Assembly (NCBI GenBank): GCA_937915545.1
Contig: CALGIJ010000040.1
Coordinates: 1 to 64,000 of the forward strand
DNA length: 64,000 nucleotides
From: an uncultured Desulfobacterales bacterium
GTDB taxonomy: Bacteria > Desulfobacterota > Desulfobulbia > Desulfobulbales > Desulfocapsaceae
Direction: 5' to 3'
Positions within the stretch are counted from its first letter, which is position 1; the number at the start of each line of letters is the position of its first letter. A program made the translations under genes and the position numbers. The notes under the pieces are model-generated. The model had not been told where the DNA came from, did not search any database, and was given only the letters and a program-made list of their open reading frames with translations. Positions 42,897-51,795 of this stretch are shown here, in pieces.

Positions 42897-45131
42897 ATGG
42901 CGCATGCAACTGAACCATCACGGCCAGGGCTGGCGCAGGAGGCTCTCGCCGTTCTGGGGATTTTCCTGGCTCTGTTCCTCTTCCTCAGCCTGTACACCTA
43001 CACCTTCGGCAAAAGTGTCAACTGGTGCGGGGCGATCGGTCTGTTCATCGCCCAGACCCTGTTTGGCTTTACCGGCTGGGGAGCCTTCCTGCTGCCCACT
43101 CTGCTGACATTCTATGCCGTCAGCCTCTTTCGCTCGCCGGCCAGTGGCAGTCGGCTGCCACAGCTGGTCGCAGGCCTGAGCGGGACGATTCTGTCGTTCT
43201 GCGGCCTGCTCTCCTCGGCAGCAATTGTCGATAAAGCCTATGTCGCCACAGGAGGTTTTATCGGGAAGACGCTGTTCTCCATGCTCAGTGGGTTTATCGG
43301 TCCAGGGGGGACGGTTCTCGCGCTGCTTTTGCTGTTCGTCTTTTCCCTCATGCTGGCCATCAACTTTTCTCTTTATCGCGCTGCACTGGCTGCGGGAAGG
43401 GCTCCTTTCGCCATGGCCAGGTCCGTTGGTCGGGCTGCCAAAGGGCGGCAGGAAGAAAAAGCTGTGCGCGATGACGAGAAATTGACCGTGCGTAGAGGCA
43501 CAGAGGGGGCGCGTGGGGGAGGGGAGGCGTCCCCGGCTGTTGCAGGTGGAGAAGGCGAGGCTTCCTCAGGAGGGCAGCGGCCAATCCAGGCAGCACCCCA
43601 GAGTGCGCCCCAGGCCACCGTGCAGGCGACACAGGGGGCAGTTACAATGCCCGTTCTTAAGGTGCCTGCCAGGGTTGGCTCCACCGTGGGCAGCGACGAA
43701 GACTTCTCTGCCCGTCCGGTGGCCCGGGGGGATTGGCGGTTGCCGCCCCTGACCCTGCTCAGCAGAGACGAGCAACCCCGAGGGGATATCGACAAAGAGA
43801 CGTACTTCCGCACCTCCCAGCAGTTGGAGGAGAAGCTGCGTAATTTCGGTGTCAACGGTAAGGTGGTGGGGATCTGTCCCGGCCCCGTGGTGACGACCTA
43901 CGAATATGCCCCGGCGCCCGGGGTGAAAATCAATAAAATAGTCGGGCTGGCCGATGATCTGGCCCTCGGTCTGAGAGCACAGTCGGTTCGCGTCGTCGGG
44001 TCGGTGCCCGGCAAAGCGGCGCTTGGCATTGAAATCGCCAACGAGAAGAGACGCATTGTCCATATCCGCGATCTCATCGCCGACGAGGCCTACCGTGCAA
44101 GTTCTCACAAGCTGGCCATCGCCCTAGGATTGGACGTGGTCGGTAACCTCGCCATGGCCAACCTCGCCAAGATGCCGCATCTGCTCATCGCCGGCGCTAC
44201 CGGAGCTGGAAAGAGCGTCGGCATCAATACCATCATCGCCTCAATCCTTTACAACGCCACCCCGGAAGAGGTGCGCTTCCTGATGATCGACCCGAAGCGT
44301 ATCGAACTGTCCGGCTATGAGGGTATCCCCCATCTCCTGCATCCGGTGGTTGTCGACCCCAAGCTCGCTTCGCGAGCCCTGAACTGGGCGGTGCGCGAAA
44401 TGGAGAGGCGCTACCGTCTGCTGGAAGAAGCTCGGGTAAAGAGCTTCGATAGTTACAACCAGGGGAATAGGGATAAATTGCCCTATATCGTTGTTATAGT
44501 TGATGAACTTGCCGATTTGATGATGGTTGCCTCCAAGGATGTCGAGGCGAGCATCGCTCGTCTCGCGCAGATGGCCCGGGCTGCCGGCATCCATCTCATT
44601 CTCGCAACGCAGCGCCCCTCGGTGGATGTTCTTACCGGATTGATAAAGGCCAACTTCCCGACACGCATCTCGTTCAAAGTGTCCTCCAAGATCGATTCCC
44701 GCACCATTCTCGACGCGGCCGGGGCGGAACATCTGCTGGGAATGGGCGACATGCTCTTCCTCGCCCCGGGGACCTCGCAACTCAAACGTATCCATGGAGC
44801 GTTCATCTCCGAAAAGGAGACCGCCGACATCGTCGATTTCTGGAAGGATCAAGGCGGATCGACCTACGATCAGGCCATGCTCGAAGAACTCGAACGCGAT
44901 GAAGAGCTTGAGGGGGAGGAAGACTCGGGAGAATGCGATGAGCGCTACGACGAGGCGGTGGCCCTGGTGACCCAGACCGGGCAGGCTTCCATCTCCATGG
45001 TGCAGAGGCGACTCCGGGTGGGCTATAACCGAGCCGCGCGGATGATCGAAATGATGGAGAGGGAGGGGGTTGTCGGGCCGGCCGATGGGGCTAAGCCGCG
45101 GGAGGTAATCGCCCGTGGCGACTACAGCTAG
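42897..45131 (+). CDS. ftsK: DNA translocase FtsK/SpoIIIE
   Basis: Septum-located motor that pumps chromosomal DNA and promotes dimer resolution at dif. The 744-residue protein has four or five N-terminal membrane helices (about 15-165) and a short low-complexity linker (about 185-270). The motor has Walker A GATGAGKS (433-440) and Walker B IVVIVDELADLMM. A C-terminal winged-helix gamma domain (QTGQASISMVQRRLRVGYNRAARMIE) reads polar KOPS-type sites. The linker is short compared with E. coli FtsK. The ATG at 42897 is about 100 bases after nusB. Confidence 0.96.
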   Translation: MAHATEPSRPGLAQEALAVLGIFLALFLFLSLYTYTFGKSVNWCGAIGLFIAQTLFGFTGWGAFLLPTLLTFYAVSLFRSPASGSRLPQLVAGLSGTILSFCGLLSSAAIVDKAYVATGGFIGKTLFSMLSGFIGPGGTVLALLLLFVFSLMLAINFSLYRAALAAGRAPFAMARSVGRAAKGRQEEKAVRDDEKLTVRRGTEGARGGGEASPAVAGGEGEASSGGQRPIQAAPQSAPQATVQATQGAVTMPVLKVPARVGSTVGSDEDFSARPVARGDWRLPPLTLLSRDEQPRGDIDKETYFRTSQQLEEKLRNFGVNGKVVGICPGPVVTTYEYAPAPGVKINKIVGLADDLALGLRAQSVRVVGSVPGKAALGIEIANEKRRIVHIRDLIADEAYRASSHKLAIALGLDVVGNLAMANLAKMPHLLIAGATGAGKSVGINTIIASILYNATPEEVRFLMIDPKRIELSGYEGIPHLLHPVVVDPKLASRALNWAVREMERRYRLLEEARVKSFDSYNQGNRDKLPYIVVIVDELADLMMVASKDVEASIARLAQMARAAGIHLILATQRPSVDVLTGLIKANFPTRISFKVSSKIDSRTILDAAGAEHLLGMGDMLFLAPGTSQLKRIHGAFISEKETADIVDFWKDQGGSTYDQAMLEELERDEELEGEEDSGECDERYDEAVALVTQTGQASISMVQRRLRVGYNRAARMIEMMEREGVVGPADGAKPREVIARGDYS

Positions 45132-45394
45132 GGGAATTGGCCATGGTTGAATTTTCTTGACAATTCCTGGGTAACAAATTAAAAGAAACAGCTGAGAAAA
45201 ATGAGTAGTCATTCAGTACCAAGTCGTCTCTTTTGTTTGAAAAAACAGCTTTTTCCGTAGTGTTACTTGGGAGTTCGTGGGTGAATTCGTTCGGTCATGA
45301 ACAAACGAGGTTTTTTTTGTTGTAAAGAGTTCGAGTGGGCCCTGTCGGTTCAGGGTCACAACAGTTAATGCAAAAAAACTGAGGAGGTAGTTGA
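45132..45394 (+). promoter_or_regulatory. AT-rich upstream region of aprBA with promoter-like element
   Basis: This 263-base region between ftsK and aprB is more AT-rich than its surroundings. A TTGACA at 45157-45162 with TTAAAA 16 bases later (45179-45184) is the best promoter candidate and would give a leader of about 200 bases. A small hairpin, CCCTG-tcggtt-CAGGG (45340-45355), and the strong ribosome site GAGGAGG (45381-45387) precede the ATG. No full Rex or HcpR palindrome was found. Confidence 0.4.
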
Positions 45395-45811
45395 ATGCCA
45401 AGTTATGTAGATCCTTCCAAGTGTGATGGCTGCAAGGGTGGAGACAAAACCGCATGCATGTACATCTGTCCCAACGACCTGATGGTTCTCAACGTTGAGG
45501 AGATGAAGGCGTACAACCAAGAGCCCGATGCCTGCTGGGAGTGCTACTCTTGTGTGAAGATCTGTCCGCAAGGCGCCATTTTCGTTCGCGGTTACGACGA
45601 CTTCGTACCGATGGGCGGCCAGGTGCATCCGATGCGGTCTTCCGACTCCATCATGTGGACCGTCAAGTTCCGTAATGGCAATATGAAGCGTTTCAAATTT
45701 CCGATCCGCACTACCGCTGAAGGTGCCGCCAATGCCTATGTTGGACAGACCGGAGCCAATCTCGACGACGAAGCGCTGTTCCTCGAGAAAGACCTGCCCT
45801 GCCCCAAGTAA
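45395..45811 (+). CDS. aprB: Adenylylsulfate (APS) reductase subunit beta
   Basis: Electron-transfer subunit of dissimilatory APS reductase, passing electrons to FAD in AprA. The 138-residue protein has two [4Fe-4S] motifs, CDGCKGGDKTACMYICP near residue 10 and CWECYSCVKICP near residue 47, separated as in known AprB. The C-terminal tail that wraps around AprA is present. No signal peptide, so it acts in the cytoplasm. Order aprB-aprA with a 55-base gap is standard in sulfate reducers. Confidence 0.98.
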   Translation: MPSYVDPSKCDGCKGGDKTACMYICPNDLMVLNVEEMKAYNQEPDACWECYSCVKICPQGAIFVRGYDDFVPMGGQVHPMRSSDSIMWTVKFRNGNMKRFKFPIRTTAEGAANAYVGQTGANLDDEALFLEKDLPCPK

Positions 45812-45866
45812 GCTTTGCGAGAAACTTTTAACAGCTTAAAATCTTTTATCTTAAGGAGATTTGAAC

Positions 45867-47885
45867 ATGGCATTACCAAATAAACCCAAGGGTGAGCTGA
45901 AAGCAGTCGTCAATCCGGAAATTGTCGAACAGGATGTGGATATCCTCATCGTCGGCGGCGGTATGGCTGCCTGCGGCGCCGCTTTCGAGGTCAAGAAGTG
46001 GGCTCCCGCGGACATGAAGGTTGTTCTTGTCGACAAAGCCTCTCTCGAGCGCTCCGGCGCCGTCGCCCAGGGTCTCTCCGCAATCAACACCTACATCGGC
46101 GAAAATCCGGTCGAAAGCTACGTCAAGATGGTTCGCAACGACCTGATGGGCGTTGTTCGTGAAGACCTTATCTATGACTGTGGCCGTCACGTTGACGAGT
46201 CTGTCAAGCTGTTCGAAGAGTGGGGTCTGCCCGTCTGGAAAAAGGACAAGGACGGCGAGAACCTCGACGGCGCCCAGCCTGCCCCGTCCCTGCGTGAAGG
46301 TGGCCAGCCGGTACGTACCGGCAAGTGGCAGATCATGATCAACGGCGAGTCCTACAAGTGTATCGTCGCTGAGCCTGCCAAGACCGCTCTCGGTGCAGAG
46401 AACGTCCTCGAGCGCATCTTCATCGTCAAGCTGCTCCTCGACAAGAACAAGCCGAACCAGATCGCTGGTGCCGCCGGTTTCTCCACCCGCGAGAACAAAG
46501 TCTTCATCTTCCGCTGCAAAGCCGCTCTGGTTGCCTGCGGTGGCGCGGTCAACATCTTCCGTCCGCGGTCCACTGGCGAAGGCAAAGGCCGCGCCTGGTA
46601 TCCGGTATGGAACGCCGGTTCGACCTACACCATGTGCGCTCAGGTTGGTGCCACCCTGACCATGATGGAAAACCGTTTCACCCCGGCCCGCTTCAAAGAT
46701 GGGTACGGCCCGGTCGGTGCCTGGTTCCTGCTCTTCAAAGCGAAAGTTCAGAACGGCCTTGGTGAATTCTATGCCAACTCCGCTTCCGTCAAGGACGAAC
46801 TCGAGAAGTTCATGCCTTACGGCGCCTCCCCGGTCACCCCGACCTGTCTGCGTAACCACCTCATGCTCAATGAGCTGAAAGCTGGTCGCGGCCCGATCTA
46901 CATGGCCACCGACGTTGCCCTGAACGCCTTCCTGGACGATCGCCGTGCCAAGGGTATGGATGAGAAGAGCCTCAAGAAGTTCTGGAAACACCTCGAGTCC
47001 GAGGCTTGGGAAGACTTCCTCGACATGTCCGTCGGTCAGGCTGGTCTGTGGGCAGGTATGGATGTCGAGCCGGAGAAAGTCGGTTCCGAGATCATGCCGA
47101 CCGAACCCTACATGCTTGGTTCCCATTCCGGTTGCTGCGGTATCTGGACCTCCGGTCCCAACGAAGACTGGGTCCCGACCATCAACAATCCGTCCCGTGC
47201 GCATCAGTACAAGTGGGGCTACAACCGTATGACCACCGTGGATGGTTTGTTCACTGCCGGTGACGGTGTTGGCGCCTCTGGTCATAAGTTCTCTTCCGGC
47301 TCCCATGCGGAAGGTCGCATCTGTGCTAAACAGATGGTTAAATTCTGCCGTGACAACGCCGGCTTCAAACCCGAGCTCAAGCAATCCGCTCAGGAAATCG
47401 CCGACGAGATCTATGCTCCCGTCAAGCGCTATGAAGAATTCAAAGGCGCTTCTACCGCAGCCGACGTCAACCCCAACTACTGCAAGCCCGCCGGCTTGAT
47501 GATGCGCCTGATGAAGGCCACCGACGAGTATGGCGGTGGTGTTGCCACCTACTACATGACCTCCGGCAAACTGCTCAACATCTGCCTCGATCTTCTCCGC
47601 CTGCTGCGCGAAGACGCCGAGAAGATGGCTGCCGGCGACCTGCATGAGCTTCTCCGCTGCTGGGAGAACTATCATCGCATCTGGTGTGTCGAGGCTCACA
47701 TCCGTCACATCGAGTTCCGTAAGGAATCCCGCTATCCTGGATTCTACTATCGTTCCGACTTCCCGACCTGCGACGACGAAAACTGGAAGTGCTTCGTCAA
47801 CTCCACCTTCAATCCGGAAACCAAGGAATGGAAGTGCGAGAAGGTCGAGTGTGTCAACATCCTGCCCACCGATCCCTGGCTGTAA
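45867..47885 (+). CDS. aprA: Adenylylsulfate (APS) reductase subunit alpha
   Basis: Flavoprotein catalytic subunit that reduces APS to sulfite and AMP, or runs in reverse in sulfur oxidisers and disproportionators. The 672-residue product has the FAD motif DILIVGGGMAACGAAFEV near residue 28 and other conserved stretches of the fumarate-reductase fold (GDGVGASGHKFSSGSHAEGR). The ATG at 45867 follows GGAG and replaces a TTG six bases upstream in the same frame. Codon use is strongly biased to C-ending codons, as expected of a very abundant protein. Two strong hairpins follow. Confidence 0.98.
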   Translation: MALPNKPKGELKAVVNPEIVEQDVDILIVGGGMAACGAAFEVKKWAPADMKVVLVDKASLERSGAVAQGLSAINTYIGENPVESYVKMVRNDLMGVVREDLIYDCGRHVDESVKLFEEWGLPVWKKDKDGENLDGAQPAPSLREGGQPVRTGKWQIMINGESYKCIVAEPAKTALGAENVLERIFIVKLLLDKNKPNQIAGAAGFSTRENKVFIFRCKAALVACGGAVNIFRPRSTGEGKGRAWYPVWNAGSTYTMCAQVGATLTMMENRFTPARFKDGYGPVGAWFLLFKAKVQNGLGEFYANSASVKDELEKFMPYGASPVTPTCLRNHLMLNELKAGRGPIYMATDVALNAFLDDRRAKGMDEKSLKKFWKHLESEAWEDFLDMSVGQAGLWAGMDVEPEKVGSEIMPTEPYMLGSHSGCCGIWTSGPNEDWVPTINNPSRAHQYKWGYNRMTTVDGLFTAGDGVGASGHKFSSGSHAEGRICAKQMVKFCRDNAGFKPELKQSAQEIADEIYAPVKRYEEFKGASTAADVNPNYCKPAGLMMRLMKATDEYGGGVATYYMTSGKLLNICLDLLRLLREDAEKMAAGDLHELLRCWENYHRIWCVEAHIRHIEFRKESRYPGFYYRSDFPTCDDENWKCFVNSTFNPETKEWKCEKVECVNILPTDPWL

Positions 47886-47914
47886 TCCGCCAGAGATGGT
47901 GCTGACCTGATGTG

Positions 47915-47952
47915 AAAAATCTCCAGGAGTCTTAGACTCCTGGAGATTTTTT
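47915..47952 (+). terminator. Intrinsic terminator of aprBA
   Basis: A 17-bp perfect stem (47915-47931 and 47935-47951) with a 3-base TTA loop and T-run, about 30 bases after the aprA stop. Confidence 0.93.
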
Positions 47953-47963
47953 GGTATTGAGGG

Positions 47964-48018
47964 TTTTTAGCTTATGCGGCGGCGAGCTTTCCGAGCTCAC
48001 CGCCGCATAAGCTAAAAA
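47964..48018. terminator. Second long hairpin between aprA and qmoA
   Basis: Arms at 47964-47982 and 48000-48018 give a 19-bp perfect stem. After one mismatch it continues into a 5-bp inner stem, GAGCT / AGCTC (47984-47988 and 47994-47998). The ends are T-rich and A-rich, so it could terminate from either side or act as a cruciform. Confidence 0.7.
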
Positions 48019-48065
48019 AATTTTGAGAATCTGGCGGGTCGTTTCCGTCCAATCTGGGTTAATTG

Positions 48066-48095
48066 TTGATATGAACCCCACTTGTGCAGTATAAC
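48066..48095 (+). promoter_or_regulatory. Candidate qmo promoter
   Basis: TTGATA (48066-48071), an 18-base spacer and TATAAC (48090-48095), about 60 bases before qmoA. It supports separate transcription of qmoABC after the double terminator. Confidence 0.5.
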
Positions 48096-48156
48096 CGCCA
48101 CTGTGTGGGAACATGTCGAGAGGATAATATTTTAAGAGTAATTTAGGAGGTTAGGT

Positions 48157-49416
48157 ATGACTGACGAGCAAGGCACCACTGGTGCAGTTCTGGTCGTAGG
48201 TGGGGGCATCAGTGGTTTGACGGCCGCTCTCGAGACCGCTGAAGTCGGCAACGATGTGTATCTTGTTGAAAAGGGCCCCTCTCTCGGTGGAAGGGTTGCG
48301 CAACTCAACGAGTACTTTCCAAAGATGTGTCCACCAAGTTGTGGGCTCGAAATCAATTTCCGCAGAATCAAAGACAACCGGCGCATCAGGACCTACACCA
48401 TGACCACGGTGAAGTCGGTCACCGGGACTCCTGGCAATTATGAGGTTACCCTGGTAACCGAACCGCGTTATGTCAACAGCAACTGCACCGCTTGCGGAGA
48501 CTGCGCCGCCGCCTGCCCTGATGAAACCAGCAATGAGTTCAACTTCGGTCTTGATACCACCAAGGCCATTTATCTGCCCCACGCCATGGCCTTTCCACGA
48601 CGCTATGTGGTCAAGAAAAGCGCCTTGACTTCGGCTGGAGCAGAGGCAATCAAGGCCGCCTGTAAATACGATGCCATCGACCTCGATATGCAGACGGAAA
48701 CGATGACCATCAAAGTGTCGGCGATCATCTGGGCTACCGGCTGGACACCGTACGATGCCGCCCGCATGGAGAACCTCAAGTTTGGGCAGTCGAAGGCCAT
48801 TGTCACCAACATGATGATCGAGCGGATGGCTGCTCCCAACGGACCAACCGGTGGCAAGATCGTTCGCCCCGGTGACAATAAAGCGATCGACTCCATCGCT
48901 TTTGTCCAGTGTGCTGGCTCTCGAGACGAAAATCACCTCGAGTACTGTTCGCATATCTGCTGCATGGCTACCTTCAAGCAGATGACCTACATCCGCGAGC
49001 AGTACCCCAATGCTAAGATCTATGTATTCTATATTGATCTGCGCACCCCTGGAAAATACGAAAAATTCCGCGAAGATCGAATGGCCGATGCCAATGCCGT
49101 GTTCATCAAGGGCAAGGTCGCCGATATCGTTGCCGAAGCTGATGGTGGGGTCACTGTTGTCGCCGAAAATGCCCTCACTGCCGAAAAGATGTCCCAGAAG
49201 GTCGATATGGCCGTTCTCGCCACCGGTATGCAGCCGTCCCTGGCCGTCCAAGGCGCGCCGGTCGATCTCACCCTCGATGCCAGCGGGTTTGTCATTTCGG
49301 ACTACGGTAAGGCAATGATTGCCGCCGGCTGCGCCAAAAAAGCGGCCGACGTCGTCACCTGCACCCAATCGTCAACCGCAGCTGCCCTGAAGGCTATTCA
49401 GGTTTCTAGGAGGTAA
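48157..49416 (+). CDS. qmoA: Quinone-interacting oxidoreductase subunit QmoA
   Basis: HdrA-like flavoprotein of the Qmo complex, which is thought to carry electrons from menaquinol to AprBA. The 419-residue protein has an N-terminal FAD motif VLVVGGGISGLTAALETAE (about 11-29). The HdrA-type segment MCPPSCGLEINFRRIK follows, then a [4Fe-4S]-like Cys set (CTACGDCAAACPDE) and a C-terminal GMQPSLAVQG fold. An AGGAGG site precedes the ATG. It is first in qmoABC, six bases before qmoB. Confidence 0.96.
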   Translation: MTDEQGTTGAVLVVGGGISGLTAALETAEVGNDVYLVEKGPSLGGRVAQLNEYFPKMCPPSCGLEINFRRIKDNRRIRTYTMTTVKSVTGTPGNYEVTLVTEPRYVNSNCTACGDCAAACPDETSNEFNFGLDTTKAIYLPHAMAFPRRYVVKKSALTSAGAEAIKAACKYDAIDLDMQTETMTIKVSAIIWATGWTPYDAARMENLKFGQSKAIVTNMMIERMAAPNGPTGGKIVRPGDNKAIDSIAFVQCAGSRDENHLEYCSHICCMATFKQMTYIREQYPNAKIYVFYIDLRTPGKYEKFREDRMADANAVFIKGKVADIVAEADGGVTVVAENALTAEKMSQKVDMAVLATGMQPSLAVQGAPVDLTLDASGFVISDYGKAMIAAGCAKKAADVVTCTQSSTAAALKAIQVSRR

Positions 49417-49422
49417 GAATCA

Positions 49423-51684
49423 ATGGATAAAAAATATTGTGCCTATATTTGCTCGGGCTGTGGCATCGGCGATGCGTTGGATATTGAGGCCCTCTCCGAG
49501 GTTGTCTCCGGTGAGATGTCAATGGAATGTAAGTCCCATGGTTTCCTGTGTGGCCCAGAGGGACGTGCCCTGATCGAAGGCGATGTCGCCGCAGGCGTAA
49601 ACACCGTGGTTGTCGGGGCTTGCTCTCCGCGCGTCATGGCCAAGGAATTCGATTTCGGCAAGGACAAGATTACCGTTCGAGCCAACCTCCGGGAACAGGT
49701 AGTGTGGGCTGAGGTAAAGCCTGAAGAGGGTAAGGAACCGCACAAGGAGGCTGCGGCATTTCTGCAGGAAACTGCGGCCGACTACATGAGGATGGCATGT
49801 ACCAGAGCGAAGAAGACCCTGCCTCCCGAACCATACAAGCTTGAAGAGATCAATAAGACTATTCTCGTCATGGGCGGTGGTCTTGCCGGTTTGACTGCAG
49901 CCCAGGAGGCCGCCGCCGCCGGTTACGACGTCATCCTCGTGGAGAAGGAAGAAAAGCTTGGCGGAAAAGCTGCTGGTTGGCGTAAGAGTTTTCCCAGCAA
50001 GGCGCCATGGACCTCTCTTGAAGAGAATCCGATCAATGCGATGATATCTGCCGTGGAGAAGAACAGCCGTATCACCGTCAAGACCGCCACCGAAGTAGCC
50101 CGAATCTCTGGTGCACCTGGTAATTTCGGCGTAACTTTTAAAGCTGCTGGAGCGAAGACTGAATGGGATGCACCGCAGAAGGTGACCGTTGACCAGGCTG
50201 ATCTTATCGCCAAAGGCGAGATGGCCGATCCTAATGCCGGCCTGAAAAAATATACTGACCTCAACCCCGAGGCCATCAAAGTCGGATCGGTTGTTCTCGC
50301 TACCGGCTGGAAGCCTGCTGATGTTTCCCAGTATGAGCATCTCGGCTATGGCAAGGTTAAGAACGTTGTTACTAACGCAGAATTCGAAAAGCTTGCCAAA
50401 GCCGGAAAAGTACCTGCCAATGTCGCTTTTGTGCAGAGTCCTGGCGGAAAGGATCACGACAAAGACTTCCCCTACTGCAACTCGGTGACGTCCATGGTCG
50501 CCCTCAAGCAGGCCCAGTACGTCTGCGAGGATAACGCCGAAGGTAAGGCCTATATCCTCTATCAGCATATGCGTACTCCGGGCCATATGGAGCTGTACTA
50601 TAAAAACGCCCAGAATACCGACGGTATCTTCCTCACCAAGGGCAATGTCATGAAGGTAGAGGAAAACGGTGGCGGGCTTTCTGTCGCGGTGGAAAACACC
50701 CTGCTTGGTGAGGACATCACGCTCAACGTGGACATGGTCGTACTCGCTGCAGGTATGGAGCCCACGACGCTCAACGAAGACTCTATCAACCTTGCTTATC
50801 GCCAGGGCCCGGCCTTCGTCGATCTCGACCTTTTCGACGGTTATGCCGATTCCCACTTTATCTGTTTCCCCTACGAGACGCGCCGTACCGGTGTGTACGC
50901 CTGCGGTGGTGTACGCAAGGCCGAGACCATGGATGAAGCGATCGATGATGCCACCGGCGCCGCGCTCAAAGCGATCCAGTGCATCGAGTCTACCGATCGA
51001 GGTGTTTCCGTACATCCGCGTTCAGGAGATGCCACGTATCCCGAGTTTTTCATGCAGCGTTGCACTCAATGTAAACGGTGCACCGAGGAATGCCCCTTCG
51101 GCGCGCTTGACGACGATGAAAAGGGAACACCGCTTCCCAACCCGACCCGCTGCCGTCGCTGCGGTACCTGCATGGGAGCTTGCCCGGAACGTATTATCGG
51201 CTTCAAGGATTACAATATCGATCTTATCGGATCGATGATCAAATCCATTGAAGTTCCCGAGGACGACGAGGACCGTCTGCGCATTCTCGTCCTGGTCTGC
51301 GAGAACGACGCGTATCCGGCTCTCGATATGGCAGGCATGAAAAAGCTGGGTATCAACCACATGGTACGATTCATACCTGTGCGTTGTCTCGGCTCTGTCA
51401 ATATGGCCTGGATCCGCGATGCTCTTTCGGCGGGCATGGATGGTGCCATGCTTCTGGGCTGCACGTATGGCGACAACTATCAGTGCCATTTCGTCAAAGG
51501 TTCGGAAATCGCCAACAAGCGCATGGAAAATATCGGCGATACCCTGAAGACTCTGGGGCTCGAGCCGGAGCGTTGCGCCGCAAACCAGGTGGCAATCACC
51601 GACTATGACAAGATTCCGCAAATCATCAATGATTTCGTGGAGCAGATCTCCGAGATGGGCCCCAACCCCTTCAAAGGATTCTAG
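49423..51684 (+). CDS. qmoB: Quinone-interacting oxidoreductase subunit QmoB
   Basis: The 753-residue fusion has an N-terminal Cys motif (YICSGCGIG), an HdrA-like FAD domain (ILVMGGGLAGLTAAQEAAAA, about 146) and two ferredoxin clusters (CTQCKRCTEECP and CRRCGTCMGACP, about 547-590). An MvhD-like C-terminal domain (RILVLVCENDAYPALDMAG) follows. This matches QmoB of sulfate reducers. It shuttles electrons within the cytoplasmic Qmo arm and may allow flavin-based electron confurcation. No Sec codon is present at the N-terminal Cys positions. Confidence 0.96.
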   Translation: MDKKYCAYICSGCGIGDALDIEALSEVVSGEMSMECKSHGFLCGPEGRALIEGDVAAGVNTVVVGACSPRVMAKEFDFGKDKITVRANLREQVVWAEVKPEEGKEPHKEAAAFLQETAADYMRMACTRAKKTLPPEPYKLEEINKTILVMGGGLAGLTAAQEAAAAGYDVILVEKEEKLGGKAAGWRKSFPSKAPWTSLEENPINAMISAVEKNSRITVKTATEVARISGAPGNFGVTFKAAGAKTEWDAPQKVTVDQADLIAKGEMADPNAGLKKYTDLNPEAIKVGSVVLATGWKPADVSQYEHLGYGKVKNVVTNAEFEKLAKAGKVPANVAFVQSPGGKDHDKDFPYCNSVTSMVALKQAQYVCEDNAEGKAYILYQHMRTPGHMELYYKNAQNTDGIFLTKGNVMKVEENGGGLSVAVENTLLGEDITLNVDMVVLAAGMEPTTLNEDSINLAYRQGPAFVDLDLFDGYADSHFICFPYETRRTGVYACGGVRKAETMDEAIDDATGAALKAIQCIESTDRGVSVHPRSGDATYPEFFMQRCTQCKRCTEECPFGALDDDEKGTPLPNPTRCRRCGTCMGACPERIIGFKDYNIDLIGSMIKSIEVPEDDEDRLRILVLVCENDAYPALDMAGMKKLGINHMVRFIPVRCLGSVNMAWIRDALSAGMDGAMLLGCTYGDNYQCHFVKGSEIANKRMENIGDTLKTLGLEPERCAANQVAITDYDKIPQIINDFVEQISEMGPNPFKGF

Positions 51685-51695
51685 TTATTGACCAC

Positions 51696-51732
51696 GGTTC
51701 CGCAACGGTCGCGCGGTCGCCGTTGCGGAACC
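51696..51732 (+). other. Hairpin between qmoB and qmoC
   Basis: Perfect 13-bp stem (51696-51708 and 51720-51732) with an 11-base loop, 12 bases after the qmoB stop and about 65 bases before qmoC. Without a T-run it is more likely an mRNA-stability or stoichiometry element than a terminator. Confidence 0.6.
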
Positions 51733-51795
51733 CGAGTGCTGCTGTACCGCACCTTTTCGATCAAGGCATCTTTGGTGATGGACTCGGAGGATACA

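Noticed and set aside
45132..45394. Rex or HcpR operator upstream of aprBA
   Set aside because: Half-site-like TAACAA occurs, but no palindrome with proper spacing was found.
45873..47708. 611-codon minus-strand frame over aprA
   Set aside because: AprA is unmistakable on the plus strand with strong codon bias; the mirror frame arises from that bias.
49423..51684. Selenocysteine in QmoB or another Qmo subunit
   Set aside because: All Cys positions use TGT or TGC and the frames contain no internal TGA.
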